In this document: in pieces, positions 7,901-16,018 of the stretch
Numbering within the stretch: position 1 is the first letter of the stretch
Layout: the number at the start of each line of letters is the position of its first letter
NCBI GenBank assembly: GCA_003455715.1
Contig: DMQJ01000425.1
Coordinates: forward strand, 1 to 27,534
From: Acidimicrobiaceae bacterium
Lineage (GTDB): Bacteria; Actinomycetota; Acidimicrobiia; Acidimicrobiales; Ilumatobacteraceae
Reading direction: 5' to 3'
Length of the DNA stretch: 27,534 nucleotides
Notes under the pieces: generated by a model
Seen by the model: only the letters and a program-made list of their open reading frames with translations
The model's database searches: none
What the model was told of the DNA's origin: nothing
Program-made: the position numbers and the translations under genes

Positions 7901-8356
7901 CTACTCGTCGGCGCCGACCTCGGTGGGCACGGCGTCGAGCTCAAGGTCGAAGTCGGCGAACCGGGGGTCGAGGGTGAGCACGCGGCGCACCCGGTGGCGC
8001 TCGCACATCACCAGGGTGAGCGCCAGGTCGGGGTCGGGCACGATGCCGGCTTGTTGCATGCGGTTCACCGCCCGTTCGTGCTGTGCCCCGACCCGTAGCG
8101 GGTCGACCGGTGCGAAGCGGCCGATTCGCGGTGGCAGGAAGAACCAGAACTTGGCCCGCCATCCGGCCTCCGGGCCAGCGGCTACGACCCGCAGGTGTCG
8201 ATCCACTGCCACGAGGAGGATGCGCTCGCTGCGGTACAGCTCGAGCAACTGCGTGTAGGCGGCCGACACGGCGCGATGCTGGGGGTGATCGGAGTGCGCG
8301 AGCGCCAACAGGGCACTTCGCTCGATGAGCACCTGGGGTGGGTCGAGACGGCTCAT
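7901..8356 (-). CDS. PIN-domain-like protein
   Basis: The 151-residue product resembles a PIN nuclease fold: VLIERSALLALA near the N-terminus, PDPDLALTLVMCERHRVRRV in the last third, and LTLDPRF near the end. Most PIN proteins begin with an invariant Asp in VLIDTS; here that residue is Glu12 (IERS), while Asp108/Asp110 and Asp130 are kept. PIN domains are metal-dependent ribonucleases, often toxins of VapBC pairs, but no small antitoxin gene is next to this one. The ATG at 8356 overlaps the stop of the PAP2-like gene by ATGA, so the two are translationally coupled. Whether it is an active nuclease is uncertain because of the Asp-to-Glu change. Confidence 0.65.
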   Translation of the reverse strand: MSRLDPPQVLIERSALLALAHSDHPQHRAVSAAYTQLLELYRSERILLVAVDRHLRVVAAGPEAGWRAKFWFFLPPRIGRFAPVDPLRVGAQHERAVNRMQQAGIVPDPDLALTLVMCERHRVRRVLTLDPRFADFDLELDAVPTEVGADE

Positions 8357-9438
8357 GCGCGCCCCGCCTCGTACGGCACGTACCCGGCCGGCACCGTCTG
8401 GTTGGTGGTGACGGGCAGGTCGGCGAGTGCCCGAGCGGTGCGGCGGTCGCGCACCTGCTGTTCGCGGCGGTCCCAGAACCAGAAGCCGCCCACCGTGATG
8501 GCCCAGCCCACCAGGCCGTCGATGACCCAGTGCTCGGCCAAGTAGACGAGCGAGGTGAGCATGGTGATGGGGAACAGCCACAGCGCCCACTTCACCCAGC
8601 GTCGGCGGATCCACTGCATGAAGAAGAGCGGCACGATGAGAGCGAACGAGGCGTGCAGCGACGGCATTGCAGCCACTGCGTTGCCCTTGCTGAGTTGCAC
8701 GTTGTAGTCGTGGGTGAAGCCTTTGAAGCCGAGGTCGCGGAACCCGCGCCCGGCGCCGCGGGTGAGTTCGGGAATGATCTCGTAGTTGTAACGCGGGTCG
8801 CCAGCCATCCACGGTGGCACCGTGGGCAGCAGGATGAACATCGCGCACGCCACCATCAGGAGGGTGGCGAATCGCTTCATGAACCGGGTCCATTGGCGGT
8901 GGCTGAGGTACCACAGCACCGCCATGGCGATGATGGGGAACACGAAGTGCGTCATGTAGGTGGTGGACGCGATGTAGTCCCACCAGCGGATGTCGCGCTG
9001 CCAGAACCGCTGCAGGACCACATTGGGGTCGTGGCCGAAGAACATCGCCCGGTCGATCTCGCGCATCGTGTCGACCTGAAGCGGGAACGGGCCCACTTTG
9101 AACAGGCCGAACACTTCGAACCCGTTGTCGCCGTAGTCGCGAGTGCGTTCGTACGACGTCCACATGACGATGTAGAAGATGCAGTCGATGAGCAGCACGC
9201 CCCACGTGCGCCACGACCGCCCCACGAAAGCGGCGACCAAGAAGATGCCCACGCTGATGGCCACCGAGATGCGGTCGATGGGTAAGCCCATGTACTTGAG
9301 CCACCACAGGTAGGCCACCAGATATATGCCCATGAAGGTGAGGCGCACCGCGTGCAGCGCGTCGACGGGCACGACGTCGGACACGCGTCGACGGCCGTCG
9401 GTGGGCTGGAACGTGGGCGCCTCGGGGCTGGCGGACAT
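8353..9438 (-). CDS. PAP2-superfamily membrane protein (Aur1/inositolphosphotransferase-like)
   Basis: The 361-residue product is a polytopic membrane protein with about six to eight hydrophobic segments. It has two of the hallmark PAP2 motifs: AAMPSLHASFAL (257-268, His262) and AEHWVIDGLVGW (301-312, His303 and Asp307). This spacing and the PSLHAS form fit the PAP2_3 subgroup, related to inositol-phosphotransferases and lipid phosphatases acting at the outer membrane face. It probably modifies or dephosphorylates a phospholipid; the substrate is not known. The long extracytoplasmic loop (about 95-155) carries GHDPNVVLQRF, commonly seen in actinobacterial relatives. It is followed by the PIN-domain gene with a 4-base overlap. 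It lies downstream of the coxSLM operon, from which a hairpin separates it. Confidence 0.8.
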   Translation of the reverse strand: MSASPEAPTFQPTDGRRRVSDVVPVDALHAVRLTFMGIYLVAYLWWLKYMGLPIDRISVAISVGIFLVAAFVGRSWRTWGVLLIDCIFYIVMWTSYERTRDYGDNGFEVFGLFKVGPFPLQVDTMREIDRAMFFGHDPNVVLQRFWQRDIRWWDYIASTTYMTHFVFPIIAMAVLWYLSHRQWTRFMKRFATLLMVACAMFILLPTVPPWMAGDPRYNYEIIPELTRGAGRGFRDLGFKGFTHDYNVQLSKGNAVAAMPSLHASFALIVPLFFMQWIRRRWVKWALWLFPITMLTSLVYLAEHWVIDGLVGWAITVGGFWFWDRREQQVRDRRTARALADLPVTTNQTVPAGYVPYEAGRA

Positions 9439-9481
9439 GGCCGCTTACTGTACCGACGCCGGATGGTCATCTCCCGGCAAC

Positions 9482-9512
9482 CTGAAGGGCACGCTGTGCC
9501 CCCGGGGTTCAG
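9482..9512 (-). terminator. Hairpin after coxM
   Basis: Immediately downstream of the coxM stop codon, GGGCAC-GCT-GTGCCC forms a 6-bp stem with a 3-base loop (9487-9501). The flanks CTGAA (9482-9486) and TTCAG (9508-9512) can extend it across a one-sided bulge. There is no T-tract. It is the best candidate for the end of the coxSLM transcript before the PAP2-like gene. Confidence 0.4.
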
Positions 9513-10333
9513 GCGCTGGCTTGTTCGAGCGCCCGGCGCACGAGCACCTTGGCCAAGTGCACGCGGTACTCGGGGCTGGCATTCAGGTCGCTCTGCGGCT
9601 CGGCTTCCGCGGCGGCCAACTGGGCGGCATCGGCGATGCTGGCACCCTGAGCCAGCGCCCCCGACACGCTGCTGGCCAGAATGGGCGTGCTGCCCATGTT
9701 GACCAGCGCCACGCCACTGTCGCCGTTGCGGCGCCACGCCGCGACACCGACGATGGCCCAGTCTTGCGCCCGGCGGTTGAACTTCTGGAAGCTCCAACCT
9801 GCGCCACCCATCTTCGGCACACGGATCTCGGTGAGCATCTCGTCGGCCGCGAGGGCACTCTCGAGGAAGCCCTGGTAGAAGTCGGCGGCGGCGATCTCGC
9901 GAGTGCCGTTGGGCCCCTGGGCCACGTAGGTGGCCCCGAGTGCCAGTGTGGTTGCTGGCAGGTCGCTGGCGGGGTCGGCGTGGGCGATGGTGCCGCCCAG
10001 GGTGCCGCGGTGGCGCACCTGCGGGTCGCCCACATGGCCGGCAGCGTGGGCCAGCAGGGGCACATGCTCGGCCAGCAGCGGGCTGCGCTCGACGTCCATG
10101 TGCCGGGTGAGCGCACCGATGGCGATGTGGTCGCCAGCGTCGCGGATGTAGCTGAGGTCGCTCACCCGGCCGATGTCGACCAGCACACTCGGCTGGGCGA
10201 GGCGCAGCTTCATGAGCGGCAGCAGGCTGTGGCCGCCGGCGAGGAACTTGGCGTCCTCACCGTGTTCGCCGATAAGGCTGATGGCTTCATCGGCCGAGGT
10301 GGCGCGGACATAGTCGAATGCGGCGGGAATCAC
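9509..10333 (-). CDS. coxM: CO-dehydrogenase-family FAD subunit (CoxM)
   Basis: The 274-residue product is the medium, FAD-binding subunit of a molybdenum hydroxylase. It has AGGHSLLP (32-39) and TLGGTIAHADP (111-121), the two FAD-binding signatures of the CoxM/CutM family, and the C-terminal CO-dehydrogenase flavoprotein domain (about 170-270). It passes electrons from the iron-sulfur clusters of CoxS to an external acceptor. The start is GTG 10333, overlapping the coxL stop by GTGA; the protein then begins VIPAAFDYVRA, as is usual for the family. The upstream open stretch to 10381 lies within coxL and is discarded. It is the last gene of the coxS-coxL-coxM operon, an order typical of form II clusters. 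Confidence 0.93.
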   Translation of the reverse strand: MIPAAFDYVRATSADEAISLIGEHGEDAKFLAGGHSLLPLMKLRLAQPSVLVDIGRVSDLSYIRDAGDHIAIGALTRHMDVERSPLLAEHVPLLAHAAGHVGDPQVRHRGTLGGTIAHADPASDLPATTLALGATYVAQGPNGTREIAAADFYQGFLESALAADEMLTEIRVPKMGGAGWSFQKFNRRAQDWAIVGVAAWRRNGDSGVALVNMGSTPILASSVSGALAQGASIADAAQLAAAEAEPQSDLNASPEYRVHLAKVLVRRALEQASA

Positions 10334-12732
10334 TTGCTGGCTCCGTTCGTGGTGTGCTGGGCGGCATTGATGGCGTTCCACACGGTGTGTGGGCTGGCGG
10401 GCATGGGCATGTCGCGCACGCCGAGATGGCTGAGCGCATCGACGATTGCGTTGATGACGGCAGGGGCGGCGCCGATGGTGCCGGCCTCGCCGATGCCTTT
10501 CACCCCCAACTGGTTGGTGGGTGACGGGGTGACGGTGTGACCGAGGGTGAGCGACGGCACATCACTGGCGGCGGGCACCAGGTACTCGGCGAGGGTGCCG
10601 CTCTTGAGGTTGCCGTCGCTGTCGTACACGGCTTCCTCGAACAGTGCCTGGGCGAGACCCTGGATGACCCCACCGTGCACCTGACCCTCCACGATGAGCG
10701 GGTTCACCTGCACACCGCAGTCGTCGACGGCCACGTACTGCAACACCTCGACGTGCCCGGTTTCGGTGTCGACCTCCACGGTGCAGATGTGGGTGCCGAA
10801 CGGCCACGAGAAGTTCGGTGGGTCGTACGTGGTGTGCGCTTCGAGATTGGGCTCCATGCCGTCGGGCAGGTTGTGAGCGGTGAAGGCCTCGAAGGCGATG
10901 GCGGCGAGCGGCAGCGACCGATCGGGGGTGCCCTTCACGCTGAACGTGCCAGCGGCGAACTCGAGGTCGGCCTCGTCGGCCTCCAGTTGGTGGGCGGCGA
11001 TCTTCTTCGCCTTGTCGATGACTTTGTCGCATGCCATGGCGATGGCCACGCCGCCGACGGGTAGCGAGCGCGAGCCGTAGGTGTCGAGGCCGAGCGGGGC
11101 GATGGCTGTGTCGCTATGCAGCACGTCGACGTCGTCAGGCGATACCCCCAGCTTCTCGGCGACGATCATGCTCCACGAGGTCTCGTGGCCCTGCCCGTGT
11201 GGGGCGGTGCCGGTGACCACCTGGATCTTGTTGGTGGGCAGCACCCGCACGGTGGCGGCTTCCCAGCCGCCGGCCGAATAGTTGAGCGAGGCGAGCACCC
11301 GACTGGGTGCCAGGCCGCACATCTCGAAGTAGCTGGCCTGACCGATGCCGACGACCTTCTTGGCACCGGGCACGTTCTGCGCGGCCTGGCGGGCACGCAC
11401 GCCGGCGTAGTCGGCCAACTCGGCTGCCTTCGACGCTGCGGCCTCGTGGTCGCCGCTGTCGTACACCAGGCCGGTCATCGCCGTGTAGGGGAACTGCTCC
11501 TTGCGGATGAAATTGCGCTGCCGCAGTTCCATCGGGTCGATGCCCATGGTGTCGGCCAACGCGTCCATCGCCCGCTCGATGGCGTATGTGGCCTCGGGGC
11601 GGCCAGCGCCGCGGTAGGCGTCGGTGGGCGTGAGCGTGGTGAACACGCTGGTGCAGGAGAAGTCGTACGCGAGCGGCAGGTCGTACACACCGGCGTAGAG
11701 GAACGCGCCGAGCAGTGGGATGCCAGGGGTGACCAGTTGCAGGTAGGCGCCCATGTCGGCCAGCAGGCGGACCCGCACCGCGGTGAGCTTGCCGTCGGCG
11801 TCGGCCGCCAGTTCGATGTGTTGGATCTGGCCGCGGCCCTGAATGGTGGCCACGTGGTTCTCGCTGCGGGTCTCGTTCCAGCGCACCGGCACGCCGTGCT
11901 TGCGGGCCAGGGCCAGGCACAGCAGTTCTTCGGCGTACACGTTGAGCTTGCTGCCGAAGCCGCCGCCCACGCTGGGGCACACCACCCGCAACTGGTGCTC
12001 GGGGATGCCGAGGGTGAGCGCCGACATCACCTTGAGGATGTGCGGCACCTGGGTGGACGAGTACATCGTGATGTCGCCGCCGAACGGCTGCGGAACGGCG
12101 CACACTGCCCGGGGCTCCATGGCCACAGGAATGAGCCGCTGCTGCACGTAGCGCTCGCTCACCGTGTAGGCGGCGGCGGCGAAGGCGGCGTCGACCTGGC
12201 CGGGCTCGCCTTCGATCTTGAGGTCCCACTGGTAGCTCTTGTTGGTGCCAAGGTCGTCGTGGATGACCACCCGGTCGCTCAACGCGTCTTCCAGGTCGAC
12301 CACGGCTTCGAGCGGTTCGTACTGCACGTCGATGAGCTCGGCGGCATCGCGTGCCGCGGTGTCGCTGGTGGCCAGCACGCAGGCCACGCCGTCGCCGACG
12401 TAGGCGGCCTTGCCCACCGCCAACGGGTAGTGGGCCGGGTTCTTCATGTCGGCCGTGACGGGCCATGCGCACGGCATGGGCGCGGCCCACACAGTGGCGA
12501 GGTCGGCGCCGCTGTAGGCGGCGACGACGCCCGGGACGTCGAGTGCCGCCGACACGTCGACCGACGTGATGCGGGCGTGTGCATAGGGGCTGCGCACCAC
12601 CACGAGGTGGAGTGCACCGGGCACGTTGAGGTCGTTCGTGTACTTGGCTTCGCCCGTGAGGAGGGCGGGGTCTTCACGCCGCAGCAGCCGGCTCCCCAGC
12701 ACGGCAGCAGGGCGATCCTGCAGGTCGGTCAT
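10330..12732 (-). CDS. coxL: Form II CO-dehydrogenase-like molybdenum hydroxylase large subunit (CoxL)
   Basis: The 800-residue product is the molybdopterin-binding large subunit of the xanthine oxidase family. Conserved parts include SVGGGFGSK (254-262), the active-site loop AYRGAGR (372-378), GTAPHGQGHETS, and KGIGEAGTIGAAPAV near the C-terminus with the catalytic Glu. Form I enzymes, proven to oxidise CO, carry AYxCSFR with the copper-binding Cys; this protein has the AYRGAGR loop of form II and lacks that Cys. It may therefore act on another substrate, such as an aldehyde, nicotinate-like or purine compound, or on CO with low efficiency. The ATG at 12732 lies 36 bases after the coxS stop. 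It assembles with CoxS and CoxM as an (LMS)2 complex in the cytoplasm. Confidence 0.95.
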   Translation of the reverse strand: MTDLQDRPAAVLGSRLLRREDPALLTGEAKYTNDLNVPGALHLVVVRSPYAHARITSVDVSAALDVPGVVAAYSGADLATVWAAPMPCAWPVTADMKNPAHYPLAVGKAAYVGDGVACVLATSDTAARDAAELIDVQYEPLEAVVDLEDALSDRVVIHDDLGTNKSYQWDLKIEGEPGQVDAAFAAAAYTVSERYVQQRLIPVAMEPRAVCAVPQPFGGDITMYSSTQVPHILKVMSALTLGIPEHQLRVVCPSVGGGFGSKLNVYAEELLCLALARKHGVPVRWNETRSENHVATIQGRGQIQHIELAADADGKLTAVRVRLLADMGAYLQLVTPGIPLLGAFLYAGVYDLPLAYDFSCTSVFTTLTPTDAYRGAGRPEATYAIERAMDALADTMGIDPMELRQRNFIRKEQFPYTAMTGLVYDSGDHEAAASKAAELADYAGVRARQAAQNVPGAKKVVGIGQASYFEMCGLAPSRVLASLNYSAGGWEAATVRVLPTNKIQVVTGTAPHGQGHETSWSMIVAEKLGVSPDDVDVLHSDTAIAPLGLDTYGSRSLPVGGVAIAMACDKVIDKAKKIAAHQLEADEADLEFAAGTFSVKGTPDRSLPLAAIAFEAFTAHNLPDGMEPNLEAHTTYDPPNFSWPFGTHICTVEVDTETGHVEVLQYVAVDDCGVQVNPLIVEGQVHGGVIQGLAQALFEEAVYDSDGNLKSGTLAEYLVPAASDVPSLTLGHTVTPSPTNQLGVKGIGEAGTIGAAPAVINAIVDALSHLGVRDMPMPASPHTVWNAINAAQHTTNGASK

Positions 12733-12768
12733 CTCGGTACCCCCAGTACCTTTGTGATGCGAGTGGTA

Positions 12769-13227
12769 TCAGTCGCCCGCCGCGCAGGCGAGCACGCTCT
12801 TGACGATGTTGTGATAGCCCGTGCAACGGCACAGGTTGCCTTCGAGCCCGATGCGCACCTCTTCTTCGGTGGGGTTCGGGTTCTCTTTCAGCAGGCTGGT
12901 AGCCGCCATCACCATGCCGGGAGTGCAGTAGCCGCACTGCAGGCCGTGGTTCTCCATGAAGGCCTTCTGCATCGGGTGCATTTCGCCGCCCTGGGCCATG
13001 CCCTCGATGGTGGTGACCTCGCACCCGTCGGCCTGCACGGCCAACACGGTGCAGCTCTTCACCGCCTCACCGTTGAGGTGCAGGCTGCATGCCCCGCACG
13101 ACGACGTATCGCAGCCGATGTTGGTGCCCGTGAGGCCCAAGGCCTCGCGCACGTAGTGAACGAGCAGCGTGCGCGGCTCGACCTCGTTTTCGTGCACCGT
13201 ACCGTTGACCGTGACGCGAATCTTCAC
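12769..13227 (-). CDS. coxS: CO-dehydrogenase-family iron-sulfur subunit (CoxS)
   Basis: The 152-residue product has the two [2Fe-2S] domains of the family. The plant-ferredoxin-like cluster uses Cys39, Cys44, Cys47 and Cys59 ([16 protein letters not shown]). The C-terminal helical cluster uses Cys98, Cys101, Cys133 and Cys135 (CGYCTPGM and GNLCRCTGY). It relays electrons from the molybdenum site in CoxL to FAD in CoxM. GTG 13227 is chosen because it has a strong AAGGGGGG ribosome binding site (13242-13235) at normal distance and gives the usual KIRVTVNG beginning. A longer frame to 13296 would add 23 residues not expected in the family. It is the first gene of the coxSLM operon and diverges from the YibE/F gene. 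Confidence 0.94.
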   Translation of the reverse strand: MKIRVTVNGTVHENEVEPRTLLVHYVREALGLTGTNIGCDTSSCGACSLHLNGEAVKSCTVLAVQADGCEVTTIEGMAQGGEMHPMQKAFMENHGLQCGYCTPGMVMAATSLLKENPNPTEEEVRIGLEGNLCRCTGYHNIVKSVLACAAGD

Positions 13228-13294
13228 CAGTGATCCCCCCTTGCGGATCGGAGTGCCCCCAATGGCCCGCCCATCATGCACCAAAATGGGTGCC

Positions 13295-14506
13295 ATGGGA
13301 AACCGCAGCGCGTCGGCGCGCCGTGACGCGCACGGTCACCACTCACATTCACCGTCGCATTCACATTCGCACGCTCCATGGGCCACCGGCCCCGGGATGG
13401 AGCGGTCGCTCTGGATTGCGGTGGGTGCGTGGGCCGTCATCGCCGTCGTTGGGTTGGTGCTGCTGTGGCCGGGCGACCGGGCGGCGTCGCCGTTCCGTGA
13501 CGAGCCGCGAGCCGATGGCCAGGTGGAGTCGGTCACCATTCAGCCGTGCACCGGTACATCGGTGGAAGATCTGGTGGAGTGCCGAGCGCTCACGGTGCTG
13601 ATCACCAGCGGCGACACGGCCGGTGACCGCACCGTGCTCGAGCAAGCGGTCACGGCCACCGAAGGCCGGTTGCCGCAGGCGGGCGACGAGATCGTGCTGC
13701 TGGTGACCACCACGCCCGACGGCGCGGTGTTCTACCAGTTCGCCGACTACCAGCGCAGCGGCAGCATGTGGGTGCTCGTGTTGCTGTTCGCTGTCTGCGT
13801 GGTGGCGCTCGGCAGGTGGCGAGGGGCGGGCGCGCTCGCCGGGCTTGCGGTGAGTGTGGCGGTGTTGGTGGGCTTCGTGCTGCCGGCGCTGCTCGATGGC
13901 TCGAACCCGGTCATCGTGGCCATCGTCGGTTCCTCGGTCATTGCCTTCGCGTCGCTCTACCTCGCGCACGGGGCGACGTCATCCACCAACGTGGCGCTGC
14001 TCTCCACGCTGGTGTCATTGGCGCTCACCGGTGCCTTGGCGTGGGTGTTCATCGAGCTCACCACCCTCACCGGGTTGAGCGACGAGAACGCCCTCTTCCT
14101 CGAAGCGTTCGGGGTGCAGCTCGACCCGCGTGGGCTGTTGTTGGCGGGTGTGGTGATCGGTTCGCTGGGCGTGCTCGACGACGTCACCGTCACGCAGGTG
14201 TCGGCGGTGGGGGAGTTGTACCGTGCGCAGCCCGGCGCCTCGGCTCGCGAGTTGTACGGTCAGGCCCTCACCATCGGACGCGACCACATCTCGTCCACCG
14301 TCAACACCCTGTTCCTCGCCTACGCCGGGGCGGCGCTGCCGCTGCTGCTCCTGTTCACCGAAACCGGGGCGGGTGTCGCCGACGTGTTCACACGCGAAGT
14401 GGTGGCCATCGAGGTGGTGCGCACGCTCGTTGGCTCGATCGGCCTCATCGCCAGCGTGCCCATCTCCACCTGGCTCGCGGCGACGGTGCTCACCCGCGAC
14501 CGTTAG
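13295..14506 (+). CDS. YibE/F-family membrane protein with His-rich N-terminus
   Basis: The product of about 403 residues belongs to the YibE/F-like family of polytopic membrane proteins. It has a cytoplasmic His/Ser-rich head ([15 protein letters not shown]), one transmembrane helix (about 32-50), an extracytoplasmic domain of about 110 residues ending near FYQFADYQR, and then about seven helices. The family motif regions [17 protein letters not shown] and [17 protein letters not shown] are clear. Function is not established; the His-rich head could bind zinc, nickel or copper. The start is uncertain: ATG 13286 and 13295 are three codons apart, neither has a clear ribosome binding site, and the frame is open to 13169. 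It diverges from coxS with fewer than 70 bases between them. Confidence 0.85.
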   Translation: MGNRSASARRDAHGHHSHSPSHSHSHAPWATGPGMERSLWIAVGAWAVIAVVGLVLLWPGDRAASPFRDEPRADGQVESVTIQPCTGTSVEDLVECRALTVLITSGDTAGDRTVLEQAVTATEGRLPQAGDEIVLLVTTTPDGAVFYQFADYQRSGSMWVLVLLFAVCVVALGRWRGAGALAGLAVSVAVLVGFVLPALLDGSNPVIVAIVGSSVIAFASLYLAHGATSSTNVALLSTLVSLALTGALAWVFIELTTLTGLSDENALFLEAFGVQLDPRGLLLAGVVIGSLGVLDDVTVTQVSAVGELYRAQPGASARELYGQALTIGRDHISSTVNTLFLAYAGAALPLLLLFTETGAGVADVFTREVVAIEVVRTLVGSIGLIASVPISTWLAATVLTRDR

Positions 14507-14757
14507 TGCCTGCCGGGTCAGCCCACGCTGTGCAAGCCGCCCGAAAACGCGCGCCCCTCCAAGGAACGTCCCGAGTGGCTGCGTAAGCGCCCACTGAGCT
14601 GAGCTGAGTGGACCGGGCGGGAACAGCCCTCCGTCCGGAGCGGTGGATCACCCATGCAACTGGCGGTAGGTGGCCGTTCAGATGTTCAGATCTGTGCCTC
14701 GGGGCTGCCTTGCGCCGTAGCGCCACTTCAAGCATCATGCGCCGCATGAACCCACCA
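14507..14757. other. Intergenic stretch, no gene seen
   Basis: No convincing gene lies in these 251 bases after the YibE/F stop. The stretch holds a short GAGCT-rich repeat near 14594-14605 and a perfect tandem 8-base repeat GTTCAGAT at 14676-14691. I saw no tRNA-like arm sequences or promoter of note. Confidence 0.4.
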
Positions 14758-15181
14758 CTACCGGAGGCGACTGAACGCGGCGGTCACCCACGGCTGCTGA
14801 TGCCGCTGGTCGTCACGGGAGTGGGATTCGGCGTAGCCCTTGCGTCGCTCCCACTTGGGGTGCGGCTGCTTGGCCTCGTGGCAGTACTTGCGGCTCAACC
14901 ACGGCTGGATGCCGCAATCCTGGCTCGGTGGCGTAGGCATCGTGCTGGCCGATCGAGTTGACGTTGACTGCTCCGTCGCGGTCCGCCTTCGTGGAGGCAG
15001 GAGCTGGTGTGATCCGCACTGACATGCGGTTCGGCGCCACCTCGACAACGCTCGACGCAGGCACGCAATATCGCCCCGAGGGCGAGAATTCGTACCTGCG
15101 TCGACCAGCAGCGCCGGAGCCTTCTGCCGCGTGCCACGAGTGCCGGTACGTGACAGAACGCAGGCGTTGTCCGACGGGGCG
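14758..15181 (-). pseudogene. Possible decayed gene of unknown function
   Basis: No single long frame explains this stretch, but its codon composition is coding-like on the minus strand. In the last 54 codons (about 14758-14925, ending in TAG) nearly 90 percent of third positions are G or C, as in the real genes nearby. Just upstream (about 14940-15005) the same bias is seen in a different frame, reading KADRDGAVNVNSIGQHDAYA. A frame change near 14935 would join the two. That second frame is open up to the stop codon of the permease gene upstream and is in the same frame as it. I recognise no family. The opposite strand offers a hydrophobic frame (14740-14961), but its third positions are only about 62 percent GC, so it is probably the antisense shadow. 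Confidence 0.3.
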
Positions 15182-16018
15182 CTAGTCGAGTGGGCGGTGG
15201 TGGTGCGGCATTCGCCGGGGCAGCGTCGCGAGGAACACGACGGCGAAGGTGACAGCGGCGACGAGGCCGATGGTGGCGCCCGGTGCAGAGTTGAGGTGGT
15301 AACTGAGCACCAGGCCGAACACGCCCTCCGCCACACCGAAGGCAACGCCGAGCACCGTCATCCGTGCGAGCGTTCGGGCGAGCAGGCGTGCCGTGGCTGC
15401 CGGGGTGACGAGCATGGTGATCGACATGATCGTCCCGACGGTACGCAGGCTGACCACCACGACCACCGCGAGCAGCACGACGATGACCCCCTGCACCAGT
15501 TCCACGCGCACGCCCACCTGCTCGGCTTGCACGTGATCGAACGTGGCGAGGCGCAGTTCGCCGAACAACGCCATCACCACCAGCACGGCGCCACCACCGA
15601 GGGCCATGTTGAGCCAGATGTCGCCCCACGTGACGGTGAGCAGGCGGCCGAACAGGAAATGGGTGAGCTCCACATCGGCGCGCAGGCGGCTGATGACCAC
15701 GACGCCGAGCGCGAAGAACGCGGTGCCCAGCACGGTGATGATGGTCTCCTGGCCGAGCCGCTTGCTCGACGAGAACACCAGCAGCAGGGCGGCGATGATG
15801 AGGCCCGCGCCGAGCGCGCCGAACAGCACGTTCACCCCGGCGCTGAACGCAAGGGCAACGCCGGCCAGCGTGCCGTGCGCCATGGCATCGCCGAGGTTCG
15901 CCATGCGCCGCAACACCACCCACGTGCCCACCACGGGGGCGACGACGCCGACGATGAGCGTGGCGATCAGTGCGCGCTGCATGAACTCCGTCTGGAACGG
16001 ATCAGTCAACCACGACAC
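15182..16018 (-). CDS. znuB: Zinc/manganese ABC transporter permease (ABC-3 family)
   Basis: The 278-residue product is a polytopic permease of the ABC-3 metal-uptake family with about eight helices. Typical segments are VLRRMANLGDAMAHGTLAGV near the N-terminus, the coupling region GLVLSYHLNSAPGATIGLV near the C-terminus, and FLFGRLLTVTWGDI in the middle. It forms the membrane channel of a Zn(II) or Mn(II) importer. The neighbouring binding protein, with its His-rich loop, favours zinc. GTG 16018 is chosen; it overlaps the end of the ATPase gene by 17 bases, and TTG 16009 is an alternative. The product ends in a His-rich tail (MPHHHRPLD). It is the last intact gene of the operon. Confidence 0.9.
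   Translation of the reverse strand: MSWLTDPFQTEFMQRALIATLIVGVVAPVVGTWVVLRRMANLGDAMAHGTLAGVALAFSAGVNVLFGALGAGLIIAALLLVFSSSKRLGQETIITVLGTAFFALGVVVISRLRADVELTHFLFGRLLTVTWGDIWLNMALGGGAVLVVMALFGELRLATFDHVQAEQVGVRVELVQGVIVVLLAVVVVVSLRTVGTIMSITMLVTPAATARLLARTLARMTVLGVAFGVAEGVFGLVLSYHLNSAPGATIGLVAAVTFAVVFLATLPRRMPHHHRPLD

Noticed and set aside
7901..8356. VapBC-type toxin-antitoxin pair
   Set aside because: There is no small antitoxin gene on either side; the coupled neighbour is a membrane PAP2-like enzyme.
11116..13233. A 705-residue open frame on the plus strand opposite coxL and coxS
   Set aside because: It is the antisense shadow of high-GC coding sequence; it resembles no protein family, while the minus strand has complete CoxL and CoxS motifs.
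14525..14590. Short plus-strand stretch reading ARPSKERPEWLRKR, reminiscent of a lipoyl synthase N-terminus
   Set aside because: Only about 15 codons before a stop, with no following domain in any frame; chance resemblance is likely.
14740..14961. Small hydrophobic plus-strand protein resembling a DUF3017-like membrane protein
   Set aside because: Its third-position GC is about 62 percent against about 90 percent in the opposite, codon-aligned strand, so the hydrophobic look is best explained as the complement of a CAG/GAC-rich coding strand.
14940..15184. Degenerate TnpB-like transposase tail on the minus strand (VEVAPN, then ADRDGAVN)
   Set aside because: The zinc-ribbon cysteine pairs are absent and the spacing is too short; no inverted repeats or other transposon parts were seen.
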